This document shows, piece by piece, positions 1-8,195 of a DNA stretch of 24,987 nt. The stretch spans positions 1 through 24,987 of the forward strand of contig JBMYQA010000062.1 in NCBI GenBank assembly GCA_049600855.1, read 5' to 3'. Below the pieces are notes generated by a model. The model worked only from the letters and a program-made list of their open reading frames with translations, was not told the origin of the DNA and ran no database searches. The stretch is from JBMYQA01 sp049600855 (lineage in GTDB: Bacteria > Bacteroidota > Bacteroidia > Cytophagales > Flammeovirgaceae). Positions within the stretch are counted from its first letter, which is position 1, and each line of letters opens with the position of its first letter. A program made the translations under genes and the position numbers.

Positions 1-99
1 CCCTTCCTCATGTAAACATTTAGCAATTCCCCAAGCAATAGAGTGATCGTTAGCGATCCCGACTACTAGTCCTTTTTTTCCTTCTAAAACTTTAGTCAT
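1..99 (-). CDS. fabI: Enoyl-ACP reductase (FabI) N-terminal segment, partial
   Basis: The ATG at 97-99 opens 33 codons that read as the start of a FabI-type NADH-dependent enoyl-ACP reductase, which performs the last step of each fatty-acid elongation cycle. The visible signature is LEGKKGLVVGIAN followed by SIAWGIAKCLHEEG, the first beta strand, the SDR-variant dinucleotide-binding loop (GxxxxxSxA) and the first helix. The rest lies beyond the window. This ATG is in frame with the caspase ORF, with no stop between them, so it may be an internal Met of a fusion or a separate start. No Shine-Dalgarno-like sequence precedes it, which is normal in Bacteroidota. Confidence 0.6.
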   Translation of the reverse strand, partial: MTKVLEGKKGLVVGIANDHSIAWGIAKCLHEEG

Positions 100-1533
100 T
101 GTTATTTCAACAACATCATTATTTAGACCTGTATTAGGATTATTTAGTTCAAATGTACTTCTCCATTTTGCTAAATGATCTAACCTGTAAAGTAGTAGCT
201 GAACAGCATCTTCATTGTATCCATTAATACGTTTGAAAACAGGTTTTTCACTATTCGGTAGCGTTACCCAATATTGATTATTTTTAGCTAGAATTTGATA
301 TTGTGCCTCCTTTTTATCATTAGTTTGTTCGATAAAAGGTGAATTCTCATTCTTTAAAGCCTCTTGAGCAGCCTTAACACCAGCTTCTTCACCTGTAATA
401 TTCAGAAAAACTTTAAGTGGAGGAACAGGAATTTCAGTAACTTTAGCTTTATATACTTTGTCTGTATCTGAGGCATCTACTCCACTAATTTCCACGATTG
501 ATTTTTCTGTATAAGCGTCATCTACTTCTAATTCTCCTACAGCATTATCAATATTATTCATATCTGCATTTGATGCATTTTCATCAAATAGAGCGAGCTT
601 CGTACCTATTTGTATACCATGTAATTCACCAACATTCATAATCCATCCTTCTGTAGCATCATGTACGACAGTATAATACTCAGGTTTAGGAAGAATGCTT
701 CCATCTAAAAAGGATTTATATTTATCTACTTCATAGACTGCTTCTAACTGAGGATGTTGTTCATCTACTCGATTGTATACTTGCGTTTGTGCACGGGTAA
801 TCAGATCTACATAACTCAAATCGCCTTTGGAATCTTTTAAAACCTTAAGTAGGCTATTGGTGAAAATACCTCCTGGTTGACCGCCCATATTGGTTTCTTT
901 GGCTGTTTCATTGTCTCTTGCTGCTGCTAACAAAATATGACGACCCATGGGTGGGTCAACTTGACCAGTGTCCTTATCCACTACATATTCTTGATAGCCC
1001 ACATACGATTCTAATGGGCGTTCGGTATTTCCCACTTCTGCCATACGATCAAAGGTTTCTGAATCGGCATCGCGGGTAATGGAACCTGAATGGCAGCAAT
1101 CGTAAAGCATCACGATATGAGGATTGCTTTGAGCGACTTTCCAAATGAGGTAAGAGAGTTCCTTACTGGTTAAATCAAAACCGCCTTCGATTCGGCTATC
1201 CCAACACACCATGGTTTCTACCAATTTATCTGGCTCTGAATGCCAAAATTCTTTGGGAGCAGGAACTTGGGAACCATGTCCACTGTAATGGATGAATACA
1301 ATATCTTCTTCTTTGGCTTGTGTTAAATGGTTGAGAAATCCATCAATAATGTTTTGCCGTGTAGCATGTTCATCGCTTAATTCTTTGATATGTAATTCGA
1401 AGTTTTCTTCGTCAAAACGGCCTTCCAAATATTCTTTTACGGCCTTCATATCATTTACACAACCTCTTAGTCTGTGATGTGCAATCGGGTAGTTGTCAAT
1501 CCCGATCATGAGGGCATAAACATTTTTTTTCAT
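1..1533 (-). CDS. Caspase-family (C14) protein, in frame with FabI; 3' partial
   Basis: The start ATG is at 1531-1533 (MKKNVYALMIGID), and the frame stays open for 511 codons to the window edge. Residues 1 to about 250 form a caspase/metacaspase-like cysteine peptidase. The catalytic His is His86 in HYSGHGSQV, and the catalytic Cys is Cys147 in DCCHSGS. Bacterial members usually cleave after basic residues and take part in stress or death responses, but the substrate here is unknown. No signal peptide or membrane segment is seen, so it is probably cytoplasmic. Residues about 260-475 are an uncharacterised alpha/beta region of the kind that often follows the peptidase domain; it seems to stop abruptly. 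At residue 479 the frame enters a typical FabI N-terminus with no stop codon. The protein may be a true fusion or the product of a chimeric join. The caspase call is firm; the C-terminal architecture is not. Confidence 0.88.
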   Translation of the reverse strand, partial: MKKNVYALMIGIDNYPIAHHRLRGCVNDMKAVKEYLEGRFDEENFELHIKELSDEHATRQNIIDGFLNHLTQAKEEDIVFIHYSGHGSQVPAPKEFWHSEPDKLVETMVCWDSRIEGGFDLTSKELSYLIWKVAQSNPHIVMLYDCCHSGSITRDADSETFDRMAEVGNTERPLESYVGYQEYVVDKDTGQVDPPMGRHILLAAARDNETAKETNMGGQPGGIFTNSLLKVLKDSKGDLSYVDLITRAQTQVYNRVDEQHPQLEAVYEVDKYKSFLDGSILPKPEYYTVVHDATEGWIMNVGELHGIQIGTKLALFDENASNADMNNIDNAVGELEVDDAYTEKSIVEISGVDASDTDKVYKAKVTEIPVPPLKVFLNITGEEAGVKAAQEALKNENSPFIEQTNDKKEAQYQILAKNNQYWVTLPNSEKPVFKRINGYNEDAVQLLLYRLDHLAKWRSTFELNNPNTGLNNDVVEITMTKVLEGKKGLVVGIANDHSIAWGIAKCLHEEG

Positions 1534-1843
1534 AAGGATTTTAGGTTGGGGTTTAAGAAGTTACCATCGTCTTGGTTAAGGGATTACCGTTTTACGCTTT
1601 ACATCAAGTCCTTTTTCAAGGTAATCTCCGAACGCAAATCAAGTGAAGTATACATTGCTCACTTTGTACTTAAATTACTTGAAATATGTGGAGAAAATCA
1701 AGGTAAAACCGAGGAAATCCAATAACTTATTCACAGAATATTATTTTTTATAATCAATCACTATTTTCCATACAGGCAATTGGTTATCTTTAAGAACTTA
1801 TGTAAGCCGATGAGTACCAATAACAATCTTCTCCGCCAAGCAC
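1534..1843. other. Divergent intergenic region
   Basis: This 310-base AT-rich gap separates the caspase gene (leftward) from the M14 gene (rightward) and should hold both promoters. The only match I see is a degenerate rightward box pair: TTTT at 1764-1767 and TATCTTTA at 1785-1792, 17 nt apart, which would give a leader of about 45 nt. A nine-base sequence, TCAAGGTAA, occurs twice, near 1617 and 1699. No convincing gene is present; open frames running out of the caspase gene into this region look like shadows. Confidence 0.4.
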
Positions 1844-3253
1844 ATGAAGCAGTCATTAGCAAAAAAATTATTTGAAGCCTATTCTGAATGGGTAGAACCC
1901 GCCCTACAACATAGACGTTTTACCAGCTCTACCTTAAAGCCGTTAATTGAATCGCTCGCCAATGAACCTGATTTTGCGGTGGAAAATATTGGCTATTCCG
2001 AGGAACATCGAAACATTTACGAAGTTCGCTATGGGCATGGTCCTGTAAAGGTGTTGATTTGGTCACAAATGCATGGGGATGAGCCGACGGGTACCATGGC
2101 TTTGTTTGATTTATTTAATTTTTTGAAAACAGGAGGGAACGAGTTTGTTGATTTTCAGAATCTTAAAGAGCAGTTGAGTATTTATTGCATTCCCATGCTC
2201 AATCCAGATGGCGCCGAACGGTTTATTCGTTACAATGCGTTTGGCATTGATCTTAATCGGGATGCAGTGAGAAAACAAGCAAAGGAATCTCAACTGTTGT
2301 GGGAGCGCCTGGCAGCAATTGATCCTAACTTTTGTTTTACGCTACACGATCAAGAACGCTATTACAGTACTGGCCGAAATCGAAATATTGCCAGCATGTC
2401 ATTTCTGGCAAATGCAGTCGATTTCGAAAACGCTGTACCTCCACATCGTAAAATAGCGATGCAATTGATCGTAGAAATGAACCAAGTGCTGCAATATTTT
2501 GTCCCCAATCAGGTGGGGCGTTATGTTGATGTAGGTACTTATGATGTAACTGCTTTTGGCGATAGCTTTCAGAAAGCAGGTTATCCTAGCATTCTTTTTG
2601 AATCAGGTGGTTATCGGAGAGATTGGGAACGGATGCAGCCTAGAAAGCTCAATTTTATGGCTTTATTAACCGCTTTTTATAGCATTCAGCATGAAGCGTA
2701 TACAGCCATTGATGAAAAAGCATATTTCAACATTCCAGAGAATAAGCATCGACTCTATGATTTAATTTTATGGAACCTTACTTTTAAAGAAGGAGAACGA
2801 ACGTTGTTGATGGACATTGGGGTTAATCGCGTTGAAAAAGATGAACGCGGACAAGCTTATTTTCGAGGGGAGTTGGTAAACTTTGGAGATTTGCAAAATC
2901 ACAATGCTTACGAGGAATACGATTGTACAGGAATGGAATTGAGAATTGGAAAAGTCTCAAACTATAATGGAAACATTGAGCATACTGACTTTACCCGTTT
3001 TCACAAAGAAGGCATTACGACACTCATTCACCCATTTGAATCGAAGCAAGCCTTTGTGGGGCAAGCCATCAACTTGACGAATGATAAGAATTATCGAAGT
3101 CCAAAGAGTTTGAAAAGAGAAATGGAGGCCAATTTTTCCATTTGGCAAGGGGAAACCATTAAATATACCATTCTGAATGGATTTTTAAGGGATATGGAAA
3201 TTGAGCAAGGGAAAATTAGGAATGGCTTGTGGGTGAAAACAAAGAAAGAATAA
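1844..3253 (+). CDS. M14-family zinc carboxypeptidase-like protein
   Basis: This 469-residue protein has the full M14 core. The zinc ligands are His77 and Glu80 in MHGDEPTG and His168 in FTLHDQ. The motif NPDGAERFIRYNAFGIDLNR spans residues 120-139 and carries the substrate-binding Arg and the Asn-Arg pair. The general-base Glu is probably Glu253 in LFESGGYRR. M14 enzymes remove C-terminal or amide-linked residues; the related AstE/aspartoacylase branch acts on N-acyl amino acids. Substrate cannot be read from sequence. No signal peptide is seen, so a cytoplasmic location is inferred. Residues about 290-469 form a separate C-terminal part that I do not recognise. The gene stands alone, facing away from the caspase gene and towards the DUF2279 gene. 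The ATG at 1844 is the first Met and fits the domain start. Confidence 0.85.
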   Translation: MKQSLAKKLFEAYSEWVEPALQHRRFTSSTLKPLIESLANEPDFAVENIGYSEEHRNIYEVRYGHGPVKVLIWSQMHGDEPTGTMALFDLFNFLKTGGNEFVDFQNLKEQLSIYCIPMLNPDGAERFIRYNAFGIDLNRDAVRKQAKESQLLWERLAAIDPNFCFTLHDQERYYSTGRNRNIASMSFLANAVDFENAVPPHRKIAMQLIVEMNQVLQYFVPNQVGRYVDVGTYDVTAFGDSFQKAGYPSILFESGGYRRDWERMQPRKLNFMALLTAFYSIQHEAYTAIDEKAYFNIPENKHRLYDLILWNLTFKEGERTLLMDIGVNRVEKDERGQAYFRGELVNFGDLQNHNAYEEYDCTGMELRIGKVSNYNGNIEHTDFTRFHKEGITTLIHPFESKQAFVGQAINLTNDKNYRSPKSLKREMEANFSIWQGETIKYTILNGFLRDMEIEQGKIRNGLWVKTKKE

Positions 3254-3363
3254 GTGTAATTTTAGTCAATGACTCTCTAGGAGATGCGCTTAGCTTTGAT
3301 GCGATTGATTTCGATAGTTTAAAACTGAGTGACTTCATTGAGAAGGAATGGCTAATTTATTAG
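3229..3363 (+). other. Short open frame overlapping the M14 3' end (remnant or small gene)
   Basis: After an in-frame TAG at 3217-3219, a frame offset from the M14 gene stays open to TAG at 3361-3363. From a possible GTG at 3229 it encodes 44 residues. The part beyond the M14 stop reads like plausible protein, for example NDSLGDALSFDAIDFDSLKL and then SDFIEKEWLIY. It could be a small protein, the tail of a decayed gene, or chance. No start context or family match supports it further. Confidence 0.2.
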
Positions 3364-4286
3364 AAAAATAGCCAGTGAAATCGGAATCTATTCACTCGGT
3401 TATATTCTAATGTGGGCATAGGAACCTTCAAAAAACCAATTCCTTGTAGGAGCACTTTTAGGAATTTAGAATTGGTTTTGATTCTGGTTAAATCTATATC
3501 GGGACTAATGTACCACTGTTTGTAGCGCTCGAAGTGGGGAATAGGATTGCCATCATCATCAGCCGTTGGGTTATTAACCGCGCCAAGCATGCCATTTGCA
3601 CCATAGCCCACAGCAATATTTAACCAGTCTGGTAATTTTGATTTTTTCTTGATGAAAGAATTGATGTTAGTTGAAATCCAATACGTTTGGCCGTTATAAT
3701 CTTTTAACCAACGTTCGTTGATAGAGGCTCCCAGTTGATTAGGCCGCCACTGGGCATAGGGAGAATCTCGGTAAGACCATTTCATGGTGATGCGTTGTTC
3801 TTTCCAAAGCAACTCTTGTCCAATCGCCAAACCAGAGCCTGTAGTGTTGGCAATGACATCTCCGATTGAAAATCCCCAATCTGCTGAAAATCCATCAAAA
3901 ATTTCTACCGAAGTGAGAAAGGCTAAACCGATGTTGCCGCCATACCAAATGGCTTTTTTATCGTCCACACCTGTCCAGCGCATGGCTTGGATACCAGCTC
4001 GCCCAACGTAGTAGGCAGTCGTAAAATGTCCAAGTTTATCCATGTATTCCCAGCCTGCATTATCATTGAAAAAATGGAAGGAAGAGCGTTCAAAATCACT
4101 ATACCAAATTGACCCTAGTCCAACCATGGTAACCGCGTAGCCTGTGCCTACGGTTCCCAATACAATCCGCATACGTTTAGGGTTGTATGTAATGGAATCG
4201 GAGGCTATCGTAGTTATTTTTTGAGCAGCGCTGTGGCTACTTATGCCCCAAAAAAGGAGAAACAATAAGGTGTATTTTAGTTTCAT
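3360..4286 (-). CDS. DUF2279 (YfiM-like) predicted envelope protein
   Basis: This 308-residue protein starts with a Sec signal peptide (hydrophobic residues 4-17, likely cleaved near the Ala20-Ala21-Gln22 stretch). It contains the DUF2279 pattern common in Bacteroidota: a hydrophobic hairpin-like region (about 40-62), then DKLGHFTTAYYVGR at 83-96 with a conserved Asp and His, a glycine-rich segment about 115-130, and FSADWGFSIGDVIANTTGSG at about 133-152. The C-terminal half is rich in aromatic residues and alternating strands and ends in FRFHWLFF, suggesting outer-membrane or periplasmic attachment. Function is unknown; YfiM of enterobacteria is a predicted periplasmic lipoprotein. It follows the methyltransferase gene with a 7-base gap, so it is probably the last gene of that transcript. 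Confidence 0.75.
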   Translation of the reverse strand: MKLKYTLLFLLFWGISSHSAAQKITTIASDSITYNPKRMRIVLGTVGTGYAVTMVGLGSIWYSDFERSSFHFFNDNAGWEYMDKLGHFTTAYYVGRAGIQAMRWTGVDDKKAIWYGGNIGLAFLTSVEIFDGFSADWGFSIGDVIANTTGSGLAIGQELLWKEQRITMKWSYRDSPYAQWRPNQLGASINERWLKDYNGQTYWISTNINSFIKKKSKLPDWLNIAVGYGANGMLGAVNNPTADDDGNPIPHFERYKQWYISPDIDLTRIKTNSKFLKVLLQGIGFLKVPMPTLEYNRVNRFRFHWLFF

Positions 4287-4293
4287 GATGGCT

Positions 4294-4947
4294 TTAGGTT
4301 TTAGTTGCTACTAACAAGTAGTAATCAAATGGACCTGTTTTTTTTAAGAAAATGCGCTGATCAATTTGGCAATTTCGTGAGGTAAGCATTTGGGAATACT
4401 CTTCCAAATCATATTGATGAGGATGTAAAATATCCCAATGGATGATGCGATTAAAATGTTTCCACCACGTGCTGTTATGCGCATCAATACTCAAATAAAT
4501 CTTACCGCCAGGCTTTGCCGAATTTACCAAATTATCCATGGATTGATCTAAATCAGATACATGATTGATGGCATTTAAACAGAATACATGATCAAAACGA
4601 TTGGGGCTTTCAAAAGATTCCAAGCCACTTTCGATGAAGGTGGTAGTTGGGTATTGATGTTTAGAGAAGTGCTTTAGATCACGTTCATAGCTGCTTAATA
4701 AAGGATCTACTGCGGTAACCTGATAATCTTGAAGAATAATGAAAATTCCAGCGGGGCCACAGCCTGCATCTAAAATGGCATCTGCTGCGTTGAGCTGAAA
4801 GTTTTTAATGCTTGCCAGAAAGTCTTTCCAATAGTTGGTTTTATAATCCTGGTAATCTGCTACTGATTTTGCTTTCAGGTATTGCCGCCACCAACGAATC
4901 TCCATGAATTGGGCAATTTTCCACTTTATTGATGTTTGCATTTGCAT
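4294..4947 (-). CDS. Class I SAM-dependent methyltransferase
   Basis: This 217-residue protein has the class I methyltransferase fold. Motif I is ILDAGCGPAGIFI (residues 58-70), the SAM-binding glycine loop. An acidic residue after the second strand (AVDPL) would contact the ribose. The motif IV region is FDHVFCLNAINHV, and the post-motif strand is GGKIYLSID. The fold resembles Methyltransf_11/UbiE-type small-molecule enzymes, but the acceptor is unknown. It lies 36 bases after the TPR membrane protein gene and 7 bases before the DUF2279 gene, all on the minus strand, so co-expression is likely. Coupling to the envelope proteins around it is only an inference. Confidence 0.82.
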   Translation of the reverse strand: MQMQTSIKWKIAQFMEIRWWRQYLKAKSVADYQDYKTNYWKDFLASIKNFQLNAADAILDAGCGPAGIFIILQDYQVTAVDPLLSSYERDLKHFSKHQYPTTTFIESGLESFESPNRFDHVFCLNAINHVSDLDQSMDNLVNSAKPGGKIYLSIDAHNSTWWKHFNRIIHWDILHPHQYDLEEYSQMLTSRNCQIDQRIFLKKTGPFDYYLLVATKT

Positions 4948-4983
4948 GTTTCTTTCATTCGTTTGGTTTCCCCCAGATTTGGC

Positions 4984-7900
4984 TTATTCATTCCAATCAC
5001 CTAGACTTTCTTCGAGTTCAGTGAGTTTTTTGGCGTAAATTGCTTGGAATGCCTCAAAGTCGCTTGGAGTCATTAAGGCTTCTAACTGTTCTAGGCCGTA
5101 AGCCGCATAGTCGGTATACGCTAATTCAAGGCAACTGAGCACATAAGCCTTTAATAATACAATACTCTCAGGAGTTTTGGCAAGCTCATCTACCAACATC
5201 AAGTATCCTTTTTCCAATTGATTTGCGGCTTTATACAAATCGTTGAGCCTGATGCGCACATTGGGGTGAAAGGGTAACTTTTCCATGGCTGTTAAGTATA
5301 GCTTTTCAGCCTCAGCAAAGTTTTTGCGTTGCGCTTGATATTCAGCCTGATAAAATTCCATCATACCGCTTTTCCCAAATGGGAAAGTTGCGGTACTTAC
5401 TTTTTGGTAGAAATCATCATCCAACACTCCTTGGGCATGTGTATACCTCAAATAAGCCATTTGAAAGGTAGAATTTGCTTCATCACTAATCTCCTCTCGC
5501 GTGAGTAGCTGCATGTATTTAGCAGCGAGGTCTAAATTTCCCTGATCTAAGTAAACGTGTGTACGCTCTGCAGCGCTGGTGATTTTAAAGTTGACATCTT
5601 TAATTTGTTGGTAAATTTCATCAAACTCTTGATCCGAAATATCTTGCTGATGGTAATGCAAGTAGCGGTATCTTACCAAGTCTGGGGTGTTCTGATCTGC
5701 GAGTTTGAGTACCGCTAGGCTATCTTTCACTAAAAAACGAAGCATATCATGTGCAATGTTGCGTTCATCGGCATTGGCGGCATTGCTGAGTTGTTTCCAC
5801 GTTTCGATGGCAGCGCTTTTATCGGCTAGCTCAGATTGGGCAATGGCTAAGTGGAGTAACGCTTGTTCATTCCCTTTGCGATGGGCATCCTTAAAATATG
5901 CAGCCGCTTTTTCATATTGATCATGTTGGAGCATGCGCAATCCAATTAAATTAGGAAAGTAGGCATTGTACGTATGTGCGGCCTTTTGTGCGCCTTTTAA
6001 AAAGGTGAATGCTTCGCTATATGCTCCTTTTTCGTATAGCATATTTCCAAGGGCAAAGTACAAGTATTTGTCAAACTGTTCCAAGTTTTGAGGAACGGTA
6101 AGTTTTTCTCTTAAAACCTGTAACAAAGAATCATTACCCGATTTATATTGATTGAGGGCATAATTGTACAAATAACAGAGTTGTGGAGTCGTTAATACAG
6201 AATCGGGTAACAACTCCAGGTCTAGCTGCTGATCAGTGGATTGACCTATTTTATTGAGATAGGCTAATTCATTACTTCTCGTTCCAATGTAATTGCGCGG
6301 TTTCCAATCGCTATACAATGAATCGATATCTTGCCTAAAATCATACTTTGTCCAGATCGAGAACAGATTACTTTCAACAACTTCAGGCATTTTGGCCGTT
6401 TTTCGTGCTAAATCGAAATAGATGTAGGCACTATCAGCTAAGTTGGTTTGATTGAATTGCAAGGCCAAGTTATTTAAGAGTTCGCCTGATTTGGGAAAGC
6501 GTTCTACCCCTAATTGGAGGTCAAACAAGGCTTCGTAGTAATCATTCTCTTGATTTTTGATGGCCGCCATTTGAGCATAATCGTAAGGGCGATAATCAAA
6601 TTTTTGGGCTTCTTCAAAGAAAATATAGGCATCTAGGCGTTTGTTATCTTCTAAGGCAATGCTGGCAATGGAATAATTGGCTCGGTGTGAGTTTAGATCA
6701 TACTGCAAGGCGAGATTATAGAATTGTTTCGCGCTGTACGAATCGCCTTCTACCCATTCTAAATCGGCTTGGCTAATGTAATAGGCAGAAAATCCTTGAT
6801 AGAAAATGTAAAAGCCATTTCCTAACATAAAACCAAAGGCGACCAATACACCAAAAATCCATGACCAGGCATAGTCAATATTTAAGGGCTTAAACAGCAC
6901 ACGATGAGCTTTTTTCCCTGCATCAATGAGCGATTTAAAGTTAAAATAAACATAGGCAAAAAAGGCGAGTCCCATGCCAATGTGTCCATACATCACCACA
7001 TCTTCACACATTTCTCGAAAGGAATCGTTGCCAGTAGCAATGGAAAAACTTAATGTGCTGGCTGCAATAATCGCCATTCCAAGGTATACAAAAGCACCTG
7101 TAGGGGCAAATGGAAAAAGCTTCATGTAGTGTGTCTCTTCGCGATTGCGAAATCCCCAGATGCCTAAAAGTGTGGTAATAATCAGGAGCATAGCTGGGTT
7201 TAAATAGTAGATGTCTAGATCGTAGCCGTAATTCAAATGGGCAAAGGTGTAGATGAGGTTGAGGATATAAAATACACTCAGCAAGATGAATCGAATGGTT
7301 CGTCCGCCTATTTTTCCAGAAGAGTTGGTTACGATGAAGGTAATGGCTCTCACCATTTCATGACCATTTAGTAAGCAAAAACCAGCCAACATCAATAAGG
7401 GAAGCACGATGGAGTAGCTCGTTGCTTGCATGACGGAATGATTTAATTGCGTGTTTTCGCCGATATACCACATGAAACCACCTATAATGGAACTGTATAC
7501 GAGTATTCGGAGAAAATAAGAGGTGTTTTTGAGTAGTGATTTGAATAAGTAGCTGACTGCTGCAACTACGGTAATCATAATGAGTGTGAGCGATTTGTCA
7601 TCTACTTTGTTGGTGACTCGATTCAGCTCTAAGCTCATCACGGCAATGAGGAAGACTACAAAGGTAATACCTCCTGCATACCAAGCGAGGGGCATGTCTG
7701 AGATAGCGGTTAATAGGAGTATACAGCCAATCACTAAACCAGCTAAATGGAGGTAATAAGCAAGGTGATTGATTTGGAGAGGTGTGGCTTTAAATTCTTC
7801 GACTAGGAGGTAGGCATCAGCATCAATGGTGAATTCAAAGAAGTTTTTGGTGAAACGGTCAAGAAGTACTTTCACAACTTCCAATTCACCCTCAGGATAC

Positions 7901-8037
7901 CACTGCATGATGGCGCCATCGCCAATCCAAGCACTATAGCCCAGTAGGGCTAAAAACGCCAATAAAATTAAAAAAGATAAACTATATAATAGTCGATAAG
8001 GTAACGGCCAATTAAACCAAAAAAAGAATCTATTCAT
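4984..8037 (-). CDS. Polytopic membrane protein with long TPR domain
   Basis: This 1017-residue protein has two parts. The first 415 or so residues hold about 11 hydrophobic helices, the first at about 14-37 and the last around WSWIFGVLVAFGFMLGNG, with short loops. The rest, from about 435 to 1005, is helical with tetratricopeptide-like repeats, for example SAKQFYNLALQYDLNSHRAN and AEKLYLTAMEKLPFHPNVRI. TPR arrays bind other proteins, so this is probably an inner-membrane scaffold with a large soluble arm. I do not recognise the membrane part as an enzyme or transporter. It heads the group with the methyltransferase and DUF2279 genes. A candidate promoter lies just upstream at 8162-8195, so it may be expressed apart from the kinase operon behind it. 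Confidence 0.75.
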   Translation of the reverse strand: MNRFFFWFNWPLPYRLLYSLSFLILLAFLALLGYSAWIGDGAIMQWYPEGELEVVKVLLDRFTKNFFEFTIDADAYLLVEEFKATPLQINHLAYYLHLAGLVIGCILLLTAISDMPLAWYAGGITFVVFLIAVMSLELNRVTNKVDDKSLTLIMITVVAAVSYLFKSLLKNTSYFLRILVYSSIIGGFMWYIGENTQLNHSVMQATSYSIVLPLLMLAGFCLLNGHEMVRAITFIVTNSSGKIGGRTIRFILLSVFYILNLIYTFAHLNYGYDLDIYYLNPAMLLIITTLLGIWGFRNREETHYMKLFPFAPTGAFVYLGMAIIAASTLSFSIATGNDSFREMCEDVVMYGHIGMGLAFFAYVYFNFKSLIDAGKKAHRVLFKPLNIDYAWSWIFGVLVAFGFMLGNGFYIFYQGFSAYYISQADLEWVEGDSYSAKQFYNLALQYDLNSHRANYSIASIALEDNKRLDAYIFFEEAQKFDYRPYDYAQMAAIKNQENDYYEALFDLQLGVERFPKSGELLNNLALQFNQTNLADSAYIYFDLARKTAKMPEVVESNLFSIWTKYDFRQDIDSLYSDWKPRNYIGTRSNELAYLNKIGQSTDQQLDLELLPDSVLTTPQLCYLYNYALNQYKSGNDSLLQVLREKLTVPQNLEQFDKYLYFALGNMLYEKGAYSEAFTFLKGAQKAAHTYNAYFPNLIGLRMLQHDQYEKAAAYFKDAHRKGNEQALLHLAIAQSELADKSAAIETWKQLSNAANADERNIAHDMLRFLVKDSLAVLKLADQNTPDLVRYRYLHYHQQDISDQEFDEIYQQIKDVNFKITSAAERTHVYLDQGNLDLAAKYMQLLTREEISDEANSTFQMAYLRYTHAQGVLDDDFYQKVSTATFPFGKSGMMEFYQAEYQAQRKNFAEAEKLYLTAMEKLPFHPNVRIRLNDLYKAANQLEKGYLMLVDELAKTPESIVLLKAYVLSCLELAYTDYAAYGLEQLEALMTPSDFEAFQAIYAKKLTELEESLGDWNE

Positions 8038-8161
8038 TTGAGGTTGTTGTTATTTCAACTTGGAGGTTATTTCCAAGAATTTGTTTTACCTCAATTCTCA
8101 CTGAAATGAAGTACTTGAAAAGGTAAAAAAAATCCTTTGGAAGCAATCGAATAACCGCCTG

Positions 8162-8195
8162 CAAATGTATAAAATTCAATTCACTAGTCGGGCAA
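8162..8195 (-). promoter_or_regulatory. Candidate Bacteroidota promoter for the TPR membrane gene
   Basis: On the minus strand, TACATTTG (8162-8169) matches TAnnTTTG exactly. A TTG (8193-8195), inside the end of the kinase gene, lies 23 nt upstream. The leader would be about 118 nt. A small inverted repeat (CTTGGA at 8059-8064, TCCAAG at 8072-8077) sits in that leader near the start codon. Confidence 0.4.

Noticed and set aside
1292..1725. Two plus-strand open frames across the caspase 5' end
   Set aside because: They are antisense to the clear caspase frame or run into its promoter region, and their translations look like noncoding shadows.
8059..8077. CTTGGA/TCCAAG hairpin near the TPR membrane gene start
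   Set aside because: Six pairs only; noted in the promoter entry but not enough for a riboswitch or attenuator call.
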